Source of the DNA: Sphingomonas insulae
Lineage (GTDB): Bacteria; Pseudomonadota; Alphaproteobacteria; Sphingomonadales; Sphingomonadaceae
Assembly (NCBI RefSeq): GCF_010450875.1
Contig: NZ_CP048422.1
Location: 1,829,001-1,893,000, forward strand
Reading direction: 5' to 3'
DNA: 64,000 bases
The notes beneath the pieces were generated by a model. The model did not search any database and was not told the DNA's origin. It saw nothing but the letters and a program-made list of their open reading frames with translations. Both the position numbers and the translations under genes were made by a program. Shown piece after piece: positions 37,601-45,599 of the stretch. How positions within the stretch are numbered: the stretch's first letter is position 1; each line of letters opens with the position of its first letter.

Positions 37601-37937
37601 GGTGAACACGTTCGCGCTGGTCGGCCTGTCCGACACCGCCAACGCCACGCTGATCTACGACAAGAGCGGTATCTCCGCCCGCCTGTCGTACAATTGGCGC
37701 GACAAGTTCCTCAGCGGGATCAACCGTGGCGGCGATCGCAATCCGGTCTTCACCGCACCCTACGGCCAGCTCGACCTGTCGGTGAGCTTCGACCTGACGC
37801 CACGCTTCTCGCTCGGTTTCGAGGCGATCAACCTGACCGAAGAGGGCGTGCGGTCCTACGGCCGCGACGAAAGCAACATCTGGTATCTGGCGGAAGGCTC
37901 CGCCCGCTACCTGGTCGGCGCCCGCTACCGGTTCTGA
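34656..37937 (+). CDS. TonB-dependent receptor of the beta-glucoside locus
   Basis: The product has 1093 residues, starting at the second of two ATGs (34656), 7 bases after AGGGG. A signal peptide, a long Thr/Gln/Pro-rich linker and a TonB box (EIVVTGV) precede the plug (NLAESLQRITGVSIDRRNGEGSTVTVRGFGAQYNLVTLNG, described in pieces). The barrel ends YLVGARYRF. An extracellular loop contains a CYDC pair (near residue 248) and a second CAVC pair (near residue 605), possibly loop disulfides. It is preceded by a candidate LacI operator and followed by SapC, cupin and halogenase genes, a set recurrent in Caulobacter and Xanthomonas carbohydrate loci. Confidence 0.92.
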   Translation: MKGMKLSAALVRSTSMLGLAAGLAMATGVAAQTVPADAQASTTAPADPQQGTPQADTTSQSATPGQASPTNAVPDTGPEEIVVTGVRASLERSIAIKRESFGVVDAISAEDIGKFANTNLAESLQRITGVSIDRRNGEGSTVTVRGFGAQYNLVTLNGRQLATSNIVAVGGDQGGDGAGGFGRSFDFSNLASEGVKTLETYKTGRAAIPSGGIGATINVVSRRPLDARESGLLGSIGVKGSYDNSSSDCYDCGARVTPEVSGTASWSDPNQRFGVSLFGSYQKRNFSFASVAPDNWNIRSLTDFLNPANGFVNAATKINNRPTNNVLVSVPNDSRYHFSEASRERINGQGILQFRPTDTLTFTADGLYAQLRQSERRSTQSNWFNRPFGEVTFDDASNGIATTSFLAETINGVKDEAFEQAYRAQKNKLYDFGGNIEWKPSDRFTFAVDGHIGRADSAPDNPNGQTSTTVAFNAPVVAAHSLTLGKDGFPQQTLTINDRTTSTTPSGQLFTKGNGNGVIDLGDLSSAVQRQFASNQTQRIKELRADAGWELTDQLRFDAGGNYRTTKTRQTQYNTRQVLGDWGNSLPPDVARLAPGQVFQFCAVCKFEHNDPKADANTLVAFRTEDATKLYNSLYNYYIGVTNDGVNHANNIDANDDNRVKEDIWSGYLQGSWSGKLFDREAQLVAGVRYENTKVRAVSLQPVPTAIVWTADNDFFVANTADRQTLTSNGKYSNWLPSIDAKIEVFDNFFARASFSKTISRAGYGDLFASTNVGAPGRPTAIGGIATGTAHNTDLDPLSSRNIDVSVEWYPRKDVFLSAGFFDKKVSNFIGNTVVNRQLFGLRDPTSGAAGTRSGTARQQLTSTFGADITDVNLFTYTALLQQNGGNVAATNAQFGANYNVQNRALNQGFVDQILGQYDITANAQDPLFNFAVNTPINNRDAHIYGVELAGQYFLGNTGFGLAASYTLVRGNIGIDIAADPTVNTFALVGLSDTANATLIYDKSGISARLSYNWRDKFLSGINRGGDRNPVFTAPYGQLDLSVSFDLTPRFSLGFEAINLTEEGVRSYGRDESNIWYLAEGSARYLVGARYRF

Positions 37938-37945
37938 CCGTTGGC

Positions 37946-37981
37946 CCGAAGAAGGTCGCTCACACGGGCGGCCTTCTTCGG
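37946..37981 (+). terminator. hairpin between TonB receptor and sapC
   Basis: CCGAAGAAGG (37946-37955) pairs perfectly with CCTTCTTCGG (37972-37981) across a 16-base loop. It begins 8 bases after the receptor stop and 14 bases before the next start. A partial terminator would allow high receptor and low downstream expression from one promoter. Confidence 0.6.
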
Positions 37982-37994
37982 CTAAGAGGGGTCC

Positions 37995-38696
37995 ATGGCT
38001 TCCGTCCTGCTCAACAACGTCGACCATCGCGACCTGCGCGTCGCGGTCGGTCACCATGCGCGCTACGGCGATGCGATCAACCAGACCCGCGTATTCCCGG
38101 CCGAATTCGAGGAATTGCAGCGCGAATACGCCATCTTGCTGCGCCGCGACGATGCCGGCGCCTTGTATGCGACGGTGCTGCTCGGCCTCGACCCCGACGA
38201 GAACCTGTTCCTCGATGGCGAACGCTGGGACGCGCGCTACGTCCCGGCGACGCGCGCACGCGGTCCCTTTTCGATCGGCGTCGATGCGGACGGCGAACCG
38301 ATGGTCTATGTGGATATCGACGATCCGCGCATCGTGGCGGACGGTGAACCCGTCTTCCGCGAACTCGGCGGCAACGCGCCGCTGCTCGATCACGTGTCGG
38401 CGATGCTCCAGCGCATCTATGTCGGGCTAGAGACCGAACAGGCGATGTTCGCGGCCTTCGACGCCGCCGGCCTGCTGGAACCGGCGACGCTGCAACTCGA
38501 TCTGGGCGAGGGGCGGCGCTACAATATTCCCGATCATTGGACGATCGATGCCGGACGGCTCGCGGCGCTCGACGGCGACGCGCTCGAACGGTTGCATCGC
38601 GCCGACCTGTTGCGGTCGGCGATGTGGATCGCCTCGTCGCTCGGCAATCTGCGCCACCTGATCGATCGCAAGCTGCGCAGCGAAGCCGGTGGCTGA
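37995..38696 (+). CDS. SapC family protein
   Basis: This 233-residue soluble protein matches the SapC family pattern: an early H..LRV....YG.A......P....EF..LQREYAI, then LFLDGERWDARYVPA.ARGPF, and a late LLRSAMWIASSLGNLRHLIDRK. The molecular function is not established. In Caulobacter, Xanthomonas and sphingomonads these genes follow TonB receptors together with cupin and halogenase genes. It starts at ATG 37995 behind AAGAGGGG. Its stop overlaps the next gene's GTG region, so the trio is likely one transcript. Confidence 0.88.
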   Translation: MASVLLNNVDHRDLRVAVGHHARYGDAINQTRVFPAEFEELQREYAILLRRDDAGALYATVLLGLDPDENLFLDGERWDARYVPATRARGPFSIGVDADGEPMVYVDIDDPRIVADGEPVFRELGGNAPLLDHVSAMLQRIYVGLETEQAMFAAFDAAGLLEPATLQLDLGEGRRYNIPDHWTIDAGRLAALDGDALERLHRADLLRSAMWIASSLGNLRHLIDRKLRSEAGG

Positions 38697-39717
38697 GCGC
38701 CTGCGCGTGTCGCGGCCGGTGCGCGAAACCGATGCCGCGCTCGATCTCGATGCGCTGATCGCTGCGGACGAACCGGTGATCCTGCGCGGCCGTGCCGCCG
38801 ACTGGCCGCTGGTCCGTGCCGGCCGCGGTTCGCCGCAAGAGGCAGCCGCCTATCTGCGCAGCTTCGACGTTGGCCGCCCGGTCACCAGCTATGTCGGCGA
38901 TCCCGCGATCCGCGGCCGCTTCCACTATGATGCCACCGCCACCGCGATGAACTTCGCGGCCGAACGGTCCGGACTCGGCGCGTTCCTCGACCGCCTGCTC
39001 GGCCAGATCGGCGCGGCCGATGCGCCTTCGCTCTATCTCGGCTCGACCGACCTCGATGATTATCTGCCCGGTTTCCGCGCCGACAACGCGCTCATACCCG
39101 TGGGCGACCTGTTCGATCGGCATCCGCCGCTCGCGAGCATCTGGATCGGCAACCGCACGATCGCCTCGGCGCATCACGACATGTCGAACAATGTGGCGGT
39201 CTGCGCGGTTGGCCGGCGCCGCTTCACGCTGTTTCCACCGGAACAGGTCGCCAACCTCTATCCCGGCCCTCTCGCCCCGACCCCCGGCGGGCAGGTCGTC
39301 AGCATGGTCGATTTCGCCGCGCCCGACCTCGATCGCTATCCCCGGTTCGCGGATGCGGTCGCGGCCGGATCGGTGGCGGACCTGGCGGCGGGGGACGTGC
39401 TCGTCTACCCGGCGCTGTGGTGGCACCATGTCGAGGCGCTGGACGATTTCAATGTGCTGGTGAACTATTGGTGGAACGCCGCGCCGGCGTTCATGGATAC
39501 GCCGATGGACACGATCCTTCATGGCCTGCTCAGCCTGCGCGACCGGCCGGCACATGAAAGGCAGGCGTGGCGCGCGATGTTCGACCATTACCTCTTCGGC
39601 GATGCAGCGGCGGTCGCCGCGCATCTGCCGGAGGCCGCGCGCGGTCCGCTGGCACCGCTCGACGAGGCCGGCGCCCGCCAGTTGCGCGCCTACCTCCTGC
39701 ACCGGCTGAACCGATGA
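38689..39717 (+). CDS. cupin-like (JmjC-type) protein
   Basis: This 342-residue protein fits the Cupin_8 / JmjC-like hydroxylase family. The start is GTG 38689, inside the end of sapC. Signature residues include ASIWIGNRTIASAHHDMSNNVAVCAVG (iron ligands His and Asp), RRRFTLFPPEQVANLYPGP, and GDVLVYPALWWHHVEALDDFNVLVNYWWN (second His). Members are Fe(II)/2-oxoglutarate oxygenases or binding proteins, and the substrate is unknown here. Position between sapC and a flavin halogenase, with ATGA overlap downstream, suggests a shared modification pathway tied to the TonB receptor. Confidence 0.85.
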   Translation: MAERLRVSRPVRETDAALDLDALIAADEPVILRGRAADWPLVRAGRGSPQEAAAYLRSFDVGRPVTSYVGDPAIRGRFHYDATATAMNFAAERSGLGAFLDRLLGQIGAADAPSLYLGSTDLDDYLPGFRADNALIPVGDLFDRHPPLASIWIGNRTIASAHHDMSNNVAVCAVGRRRFTLFPPEQVANLYPGPLAPTPGGQVVSMVDFAAPDLDRYPRFADAVAAGSVADLAAGDVLVYPALWWHHVEALDDFNVLVNYWWNAAPAFMDTPMDTILHGLLSLRDRPAHERQAWRAMFDHYLFGDAAAVAAHLPEAARGPLAPLDEAGARQLRAYLLHRLNR

Positions 39718-41228
39718 CCGATCCCGATCGCCCCGAGCCCACCCGCGTCGTCGTCGCCGGCGGCGGCACCGCTGGCTGGATCGCCGCCGCCGCCCTCATC
39801 CGCCAACTCGGGCCGCTCGTCACGGTGACGCTGGTCGAATCGGACGAGATCGGCACCGTCGGGGTCGGTGAATCCACGATCCCGACCGCACGCGGCTTCC
39901 ACGCTTTTCTGGGCATCGACGAGGCGGCGTTCATGCGGGCGACGCAGGCGACGTTCAAGCTCGGCATTGCGTTCGAGAACTGGCGGCAGGTCGGCGACCG
40001 CTATTTCCATCCGTTCGGCAGCGTCGGGCGATCTGTCATGATTGCGGATTTCCAGCATTTCTGGCTGGAGGCGCGCAGGCGCGGCTTCGGCGGGGCCTAT
40101 GGCGACTATTCGTTGGAACAGCAGGCGGCTGCGGCGGGATTGTTCGGCCAGGACGAACAGAATGCCCTGGCCTATGCCTATCACCTCGACGCCACCGCCT
40201 ATGTACGGTTCCTGCGCGGGCTGGCCGAGCCATGGGGCGTACGCCGGGTCGAAGGGCGGATCGAACGGGTCGAGCGTGACGGCGAAGGCGGCGACATCGC
40301 CGCGCTCGTCCTTGCCTCTGGCGAACGGATCGCGGGCGACCTCTTCATCGATTGCACCGGTTTTCGCGCGCTGCTTACCGGAGGGGCGCTGGCCACCGGC
40401 TACGACGACTGGTCGGAATGGCTCGCCACCGACCGCGCGCTCGCGGTGCAGACGGAGTCGGTGGCGCCGCCGGTACCGTACACGCGCGCGATCGCCCATG
40501 ATGCCGGCTGGCGTTGGCAGATACCATTGCAGACCCGCGTGGGCAACGGCCTCGTCTATGCCAGCCGCTACATGAGCGATGATCAGGCGCATGCGACGTT
40601 GCTCGCGGGTCTGGAAAGCCGGCCCCTGTTCGAACCGCGGCCGCTCCGCTTCGCCGCGGGCATGCGAAGGCAAAGCTGGAACCGCAATTGCGTTGCGCTC
40701 GGGCTGGCGGCGGGGTTCATCGAACCGCTCGAATCGACCAGCATCCACCTCATCATGAATGCGGTGACGCGGCTGATCCAGTTGTTCCCGTTCCGCGGCG
40801 ACGACAATACGGCGCTCGCCACCCGCTTCAACGCGCAGTCGCGCTACGAATGGGAGCATATCCGCGACTTTATCATCCTGCATTATCACGTCACCCAGCG
40901 ACGGGATTCGCCCTTCTGGACGGATTGTGCGCGGATGCGGGTGCCGGACAGCCTGATGGAACGGATCGATCTGTTCCGGGCCAGCGCGGGTGCGTGGCAG
41001 GGTCAGGACGATCTGTTCCGCATCGATTCCTGGGTGTCGGTGCTGCTGGGGCAGGGCGTGCAGCCACGCGGTCATCACCGCATCGCCAGCGTCATCCCGC
41101 CCGCGGACCTAAAGGCGTCGTTCGACAGTCTCACCGGCGGAATCGCGCAGACCCTGCGCGCCCTGCCGCGCCACGGCGACTTCGTCGCGCGCCACTGCGG
41201 CGCCTCCGCTGCAATGGCGCAGGCCTAA
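39714..41228 (+). CDS. flavin-dependent (tryptophan-type) halogenase homologue
   Basis: This 504-residue protein starts at ATG 39714, which overlaps the cupin stop. The GGGTAGW FAD motif lies at residues 16-22, the catalytic lysine is expected in ATFKLGIAFENW (Lys near 82), and the WxWxIP signature appears as WRWQIP near 266-271. GLAAGFIEPLESTSIHL is the family's FAD-binding end. These enzymes need a separate flavin reductase, and none is visible here. Related receptor-linked halogenases in Xanthomonas brominate indole in vitro as I recall, but their natural substrates are unknown. In this locus the enzyme may modify a compound taken up or recognised at the cell surface. Confidence 0.88.
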   Translation: MTDPDRPEPTRVVVAGGGTAGWIAAAALIRQLGPLVTVTLVESDEIGTVGVGESTIPTARGFHAFLGIDEAAFMRATQATFKLGIAFENWRQVGDRYFHPFGSVGRSVMIADFQHFWLEARRRGFGGAYGDYSLEQQAAAAGLFGQDEQNALAYAYHLDATAYVRFLRGLAEPWGVRRVEGRIERVERDGEGGDIAALVLASGERIAGDLFIDCTGFRALLTGGALATGYDDWSEWLATDRALAVQTESVAPPVPYTRAIAHDAGWRWQIPLQTRVGNGLVYASRYMSDDQAHATLLAGLESRPLFEPRPLRFAAGMRRQSWNRNCVALGLAAGFIEPLESTSIHLIMNAVTRLIQLFPFRGDDNTALATRFNAQSRYEWEHIRDFIILHYHVTQRRDSPFWTDCARMRVPDSLMERIDLFRASAGAWQGQDDLFRIDSWVSVLLGQGVQPRGHHRIASVIPPADLKASFDSLTGGIAQTLRALPRHGDFVARHCGASAAMAQA

Positions 41229-41956
41229 CGGCGGATCAGCCGGCCGCCGTCGCGCACCTTGGGTTCGGCGCGGAAGATGTCGCTGATCGACGTGTCGAAA
41301 TGCGCCGCCATCAAATCTTCCGCCGCGCCGGCATCGCGGTCGGCGATGGCACCGGCAAGATTGCGGTGGACGTTGAACACCGCCTCGCGCTGGTCCAGCG
41401 TCTCGCGGGTGCGCCAGGCGGTCGGGACCGCGATGCGCATCAGCTGTTCGAACGATCGGACGATCTGGTGGAACAGGGCATTGCCGCCCGCCTGCGCGAT
41501 CGCCTGGTGAAAGGCGATGTCATGGCCGATCAGCTGGTCCAGGTCGTCACCGATCAGCGCCATCTGCCGCGCATGGTCGGCGATCGTCCGGGCATCGGCA
41601 TCGCTGCGGTTCTCGGCGGCGAGCGCGGCGGTGCGCAACTCCAGCGTGCGGCGTACGTCCCACACCTCGCCCGTCGTGATCTGCGCGGTGGCGACGGCAT
41701 GGTCGATCGACGACGCCATCACCGATCCGTCCATCGCGCCGACCCGCGCCTTGCGCCCGTTGCCCACATCGATCACGCGCAGTGCCGCGAGCGCGCCGAA
41801 CGCCTCGCGCATCACCGCGCGGCTGACGCCCAGATCGGCTGCGAACTGCCCTTCGCCGGGCAGGGTGTCGCCGACCTTCAGATCGCAGTCGCGGATATGG
41901 TCGCGAATGCGGCGGACCGCCTGGTCGACCAGCGATCCCGCCAGCGGCGCGCTCAT
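41225..41956 (-). CDS. GntR/FadR-type (FCD) regulator
   Basis: This 243-residue protein has a winged helix (VDQAVRRIRDHIRDCDLKVGDTLPGEGQFAADLGVSRAVMREAFGALAALRVI, cited in outline) and an FCD ligand domain with DIAFHQAIAQAGGN and NVHRNLAGAI metal/ligand histidines. Its ATG overlaps the AraC gene's stop by 4 bases (41953-41956). FadR-group operators have a TCxGA centre, like the 15-bp palindromes at 42731, 42754, 47816 and 47846, so this is the likeliest protein to bind them. It would then autoregulate and control the TonB receptor operon. Confidence 0.88.
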   Translation of the reverse strand: MSAPLAGSLVDQAVRRIRDHIRDCDLKVGDTLPGEGQFAADLGVSRAVMREAFGALAALRVIDVGNGRKARVGAMDGSVMASSIDHAVATAQITTGEVWDVRRTLELRTAALAAENRSDADARTIADHARQMALIGDDLDQLIGHDIAFHQAIAQAGGNALFHQIVRSFEQLMRIAVPTAWRTRETLDQREAVFNVHRNLAGAIADRDAGAAEDLMAAHFDTSISDIFRAEPKVRDGGRLIRR

Positions 41957-42696
41957 GCTGCCAGCTGCCGGTTGCGGAATTGCGTCGGCGCCTGGCCGAA
42001 GCGGCGCGAGAAGGCGCGGGTGAAGCTTGCGTTGTTGAGGTAGCCGCAGCGATAGCCGATCGACGATACCGGCAGGTCCGTCGCCAGCAACAGATCGCGC
42101 GCACCGCCCAATCGACGGTCGGTGATCGCATCCGCCACGCTCATCGCGAACATCGATCGAAAGCCGCGGGTCAGCTTGGCCCGGTTCAGCCCGCACGCGC
42201 GTGAGATCGTATCGAGCGTCAGCTTCTCGTTCCAGCGTTCGTCGATCAGCCGACGCGCATCGGCGATCCGCTGCGCCTCCGCCGCGGACAGGGCGCCGGC
42301 GCCGTCGGCGGCCACCAGCGTGGCCTCGCCCAGCTTCTCGAACGTCACGCACAGCAGCTCGATGCACTTGGCGACCCGCAGCGTCGTCGCCGCATTGCTC
42401 GGCAGACGGCATTGCTGGATGGCGAGCGCGATGACGCGCATGTCGCTGGGCAGGTGCCACAGGCCGGGCAGGGCGGGCGCGCCGTCGAACACCCGGTCGC
42501 ACGCCTCTGCCGCCACGACGAACGCGATATCGGCATCGCCAAGGTCGGCGGCGGTGGGGCAGGGGTGGAAGAAGAAGGTCGCCGGGGCGACGCGATAGCC
42601 GAAGCCGACCGCATCCGCCGGCCAGTCCGCCGCCGGGACGGGACCATCACCGACGAAGGCGACCATTTCCGGAGACACCTCGATCCGCGCTTTCAT
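41953..42696 (-). CDS. AraC-family regulator
   Basis: This 247-residue protein has a C-terminal double helix-turn-helix of AraC type: KLTLDTISRACGLNRAKLTRGFRSMFAMSVADAITDRRL, then PVSSIGYRCGYLNNASFTRAFSRRFGQAPTQFR. The N-terminal 130 residues are not a recognised cupin sensor and may bind an unknown ligand. Start 42696 is used (GGGGGCAGG directly ahead). A longer GTG start at 42732 would overlap the operator site. It is cotranscribed with the GntR gene (4-base overlap), an unusual pairing of two regulators. Confidence 0.85.
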   Translation of the reverse strand: MKARIEVSPEMVAFVGDGPVPAADWPADAVGFGYRVAPATFFFHPCPTAADLGDADIAFVVAAEACDRVFDGAPALPGLWHLPSDMRVIALAIQQCRLPSNAATTLRVAKCIELLCVTFEKLGEATLVAADGAGALSAAEAQRIADARRLIDERWNEKLTLDTISRACGLNRAKLTRGFRSMFAMSVADAITDRRLGGARDLLLATDLPVSSIGYRCGYLNNASFTRAFSRRFGQAPTQFRNRQLAA

Positions 42697-42730
42697 CCTG
42701 CCCCCTTTCGCATCGTTGGCAGAATGGTGC

Positions 42731-42745
42731 ACCTATCCGATAGCT
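42731..42745. promoter_or_regulatory. palindromic operator, site A
   Basis: ACCTATCCGATAGCT, an imperfect palindrome of consensus ACCTWTCSGAWAGGT. Its centre is 23 bases from site B, and both lie upstream of the AraC-GntR pair. Confidence 0.6.
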
Positions 42746-42753
42746 TTGGCAAC

Positions 42754-42768
42754 AGCTTTCATATAGGT
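42754..42768. promoter_or_regulatory. palindromic operator, site B
   Basis: On the minus strand it reads ACCTATATGAAAGCT, another member of the same 15-bp family. It overlaps the 3' end of the MFS gene. Confidence 0.55.
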
Positions 42769-44045
42769 TGTTCGACAGCAGATACCGGTGCGCTGCGCAT
42801 CGCGACGATGAAGGCGATCAGCGACAGCACGCTGGTCAGTGCACCCACCGCCGCCAGCCCCTGATCCAGATGCGATTCGCCACCGAACAGCCCGCTCGCC
42901 GCCGCGACCAGCGTCGGTGCCAGGCCGAAGCCGATCAGGCCGGCGACGGCGATGAACGCGCCGATGCACAGGCCGCGCAGTTCGTTGGGGATCAGCACGG
43001 TCAGCGCCACGGAGGTGATGACCCCGGTGACCGATCCGCACAGGATCAACGTGCCGAGCGCGGCCCCGAACAGCGGCACGGACGGCACGACGGGGAACAG
43101 CGCGGCGGGAATGCCGACCGCGGCGGCGGCGACCGCGCCGATCAGCAGGCCGCCGTGGCGTCCGCTCTTCTGCCCCCAGTCCGCCGACAATCCGCCGACG
43201 ATCGCGCCGAGCAGCCCGGCGACGAAGATCACCGGGCCCATCCATCCGGCGAACTGGTCGGGCTGCAGGCCGAAGCTGCGCGACAGCACCGGCGCCGCCC
43301 AGATCGCGGCGGCGGCATCGGCCATCACCACGCTCACCTGACCCATGAACAGCGGCAGCAGGAACCCGCGCCGCGCCCATAATTCGCCGGCGACGATGCG
43401 AAACGGCGCGTGGCTGCTGGCCGCGACCTCGTGCCGCGCCGGTTCGCGCAACAGGAACAGCGGGATGGTCGCGATCGCGCCGATGACCGCCAGCGCCAGA
43501 TGCGCGCTGCGCCACGGCGTCGCCCGCCAGAACCAGTCCGGCGCGCCGCCATGCGCGAACAGGCCGAACAGCACGCCGGTCAAGGCAAAGGCCAGCGCCT
43601 GTCCCAGCGACTTGCCCAAATTGACGATCAGCAGCGCCCGCCCGCGCTGCGTCGGCGCGCACAGATCGGCGCACAGCGACAGCGCCGCGGTCAGCGCGCC
43701 GGTGGTACCGATCCCGGTCAGCATGCGCGCGACGAACAGCAGCCACACGCTGTGGGCAAATGCGGTCAGCAGCGTGCCGAGGACGAAGGTCGCGACCAGC
43801 ACGATCATGATCCGCACCCGGTTGTGCCGGTCGACCCAGATGCCGATCGGGATCGAGAACAGGGCCAGCGGCAGCGCGGCGCTCAGTCCCTGGATCAGGC
43901 TCAGCGTATAGTCGCTAAGGTGCAATTCGGCCTTCGCCCCCTCCTGCACCGTGCCGAACGAGGCCATCATCGTGAACCCGATCGCCATCGCCAGCGCGAG
44001 CGCGAGAAGGGGCAGCAGCGAGCGGGAAAAGGACGGGGTGGACAT
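42759..44045 (-). CDS. MFS transporter
   Basis: This 428-residue permease has about 12 membrane helices. MFS motifs are SIPIGIWVDRHNRVRIM (loop 2-3) and GGLSADWGQKSGRHGG (loop 8-9), with RMLTGIGTTGALTAALSLCADLC in helix 4-5. Start 44045 follows AAGGAA by 5-6 bases; the longer open frame upstream overlaps the REP element and is not protein-like. It lies between the FAD oxidase and the AraC-GntR genes, all on the minus strand. It probably imports the ester or hydroxyacid handled by this cluster. Confidence 0.85.
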   Translation of the reverse strand: MSTPSFSRSLLPLLALALAMAIGFTMMASFGTVQEGAKAELHLSDYTLSLIQGLSAALPLALFSIPIGIWVDRHNRVRIMIVLVATFVLGTLLTAFAHSVWLLFVARMLTGIGTTGALTAALSLCADLCAPTQRGRALLIVNLGKSLGQALAFALTGVLFGLFAHGGAPDWFWRATPWRSAHLALAVIGAIATIPLFLLREPARHEVAASSHAPFRIVAGELWARRGFLLPLFMGQVSVVMADAAAAIWAAPVLSRSFGLQPDQFAGWMGPVIFVAGLLGAIVGGLSADWGQKSGRHGGLLIGAVAAAAVGIPAALFPVVPSVPLFGAALGTLILCGSVTGVITSVALTVLIPNELRGLCIGAFIAVAGLIGFGLAPTLVAAASGLFGGESHLDQGLAAVGALTSVLSLIAFIVAMRSAPVSAVEQPI

Positions 44046-44136
44046 GGGGGTTCCTTGAGATGTCGAGCTGGCAAGCGTCGGGGTCGAACCGGCAACCTCA
44101 CCCTCACCCATTGCCGGCGAGGCGCCCGACATCGTT

Positions 44137-44165
44137 CGTCACCCCGGAACACGTCCGGGGTGACG
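44137..44165. repeat. REP-like palindrome, single copy
   Basis: CGTCACCCCGGA (44137-44148), ACACG loop, TCCGGGGTGACG (44154-44165): perfect 12-bp arms. It shares the GTCACCCCGGA core with the repeat pair at 20031-20138 and lies between the FAD oxidase and MFS genes. Confidence 0.75.
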
Positions 44166-44194
44166 GGAGAATGAGGACGGGTGACGCGCGTGCT

Positions 44195-45595
44195 TCACAG
44201 GCTGAAGATCTTGCCTGGGTTGAACAGGTCTTTGGGGTCCATCGCGCGCTTCAGCACCCGCATCACCTCCACCGCGTCGCCGAGTTCCTCGACCAGCCAT
44301 TCCTGCTTGCCGATGCCGATGCCGTGTTCGCCGGTGCAGGTGCCGTCCATCGCCAGCGCGCGGGCGACCAGCCGGGCGTTGATCGCCTGCACCTCGGCCA
44401 GTTCCGGTGCCGATGTGGGGTCCATCGCGAAGATGACATGGAAATTGCCGTCGCCGACATGGCCCAGGATCGTCGCCGGGACGCTCGCCGTGGCCAGGTC
44501 CGCCTTGGTCGCGGTGATGCATTCGGGCAGGCGGCTGATCGGGACGCACACGTCCGTCGCCCAGCCCACCGCGCCGGGACGCAGCGCCACCGCGGCATAA
44601 TAGGCCTCGTGCCGCGCCTTCCACAGCTTCGCGCGTTCCTCGGGCAGGTTCGACCAATCGAAGCTGCCGCCACCGTTTTCCGCGGCGAGCATGCTTACCA
44701 TCTCGACCTGCTCGGCGACGCCGCCGGGCGATCCGTGGAATTCGAAGAACAGCGTCGTCACCTCGGGCAGCGACAGCTTCGACCAGGCGTTGACCGCGCG
44801 GATCTGCATGTCGTCGAGGATCTCGACCCGCGCCAGCGGCACGCCGGACTGGATCGACTGGACGACGGTATTCACCGCCCCCTCCAGGGTGGCAAAGCCG
44901 CACACCGCCGCCGAAATCGTTTCGGGAATCGGATGCAGCCGCAACGTCACCTCGGTGATGATGCCCAGCGTGCCCTCGCTGCCGACGTACAATCGGGTGA
45001 GGTCGTATCCCGCCGCCGACTTGCGCGCGCGTCGTGCGGTGGTGATGACGTTGCCGTCGGGGGTGACGACCTTCAGGCTCAGCACCGCCTCTCGCATCGT
45101 GCCGTACCGGACGGCGTTGGTGCCGCTGGCGCGTGTCGACGCCATGCCGCCGATCGTCGCATTGGCCCCGGGATCGATCGGGAAGAACAGCCCGGTATCG
45201 CGCAGGTGCTCGTTCAATTGCTCGCGCCGGACCCCTGCCTCGACCACGCAGTCGAAATCCTCGGGGTTGACCGCGACGATACGGTTCATCTCGCCCAGGT
45301 TGACGCTGACGCCGCCGCGCACCGGCACCGCATTCCCCTCGATCGATGTGCCCGCGCCGAACGGCACGATCGGCACGCCGGCGTCGACGCACAGCTTCAC
45401 CAGGTCGACGACATCCTCGGTCGACCGGGCGAAGACGACCGCGTCGGGCAGCACGACGTCGAAATGCGCCTCGTTCGACCCATGTTGCTCCAGCATCGAT
45501 GCGGACATGCTGAGGCTGGCGCCGAACCGTTCGCGCAAGGCACCGATGAAGGCGGGGTCGAGCTCCGCCCGGACGAAGCTGGTGTCGATCAGCAT
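44195..45595 (-). CDS. FAD-linked 2-hydroxyacid dehydrogenase (D-lactate dehydrogenase/GlcD type)
   Basis: This 466-residue protein has a PCMH FAD-binding domain with PIVPFGAGTSIEGN, PGANATIGGMASTRASGTNAVRYGTMRE and TPDGNVITT.RRARKSAAGYDL.RLYVGSEGTLGIITEVTLRL. It also has the FAD_oxidase_C end GHVGDGNFHVIF and CTGEHGIGIGKQEWLVEE. This is the D-lactate/glycolate/2-hydroxyglutarate dehydrogenase superfamily, which passes electrons to cytochrome c or quinone. It starts 4 bases after the TonB receptor stop, so they form an operon. The co-located esterase and permease suggest release, uptake and oxidation of a 2-hydroxy acid. Confidence 0.9.
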   Translation of the reverse strand: MLIDTSFVRAELDPAFIGALRERFGASLSMSASMLEQHGSNEAHFDVVLPDAVVFARSTEDVVDLVKLCVDAGVPIVPFGAGTSIEGNAVPVRGGVSVNLGEMNRIVAVNPEDFDCVVEAGVRREQLNEHLRDTGLFFPIDPGANATIGGMASTRASGTNAVRYGTMREAVLSLKVVTPDGNVITTARRARKSAAGYDLTRLYVGSEGTLGIITEVTLRLHPIPETISAAVCGFATLEGAVNTVVQSIQSGVPLARVEILDDMQIRAVNAWSKLSLPEVTTLFFEFHGSPGGVAEQVEMVSMLAAENGGGSFDWSNLPEERAKLWKARHEAYYAAVALRPGAVGWATDVCVPISRLPECITATKADLATASVPATILGHVGDGNFHVIFAMDPTSAPELAEVQAINARLVARALAMDGTCTGEHGIGIGKQEWLVEELGDAVEVMRVLKRAMDPKDLFNPGKIFSL

Positions 45596-45599
45596 CGGA

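Noticed and set aside
34596..38393. A 1265-codon open frame antisense to the TonB receptor and sapC
   Set aside because: The sense strand has full receptor motifs. The antisense frame is rich in Arg, Ala, Val and Asp with no domains, as expected from GC-rich third positions.
39567..39713. Upstream start for the halogenase at 39567
   Set aside because: It lies entirely inside the cupin gene; the family N-terminus (RVVVAGGGTAGW) begins right after ATG 39714, which overlaps the cupin stop in the usual ATGA manner.
44060..44136. Possible tRNA-like GGGTCGAACC stretch on the minus strand
   Set aside because: No cloverleaf, anticodon arm or CCA-proximal stem could be drawn around it, and it is next to a REP element.
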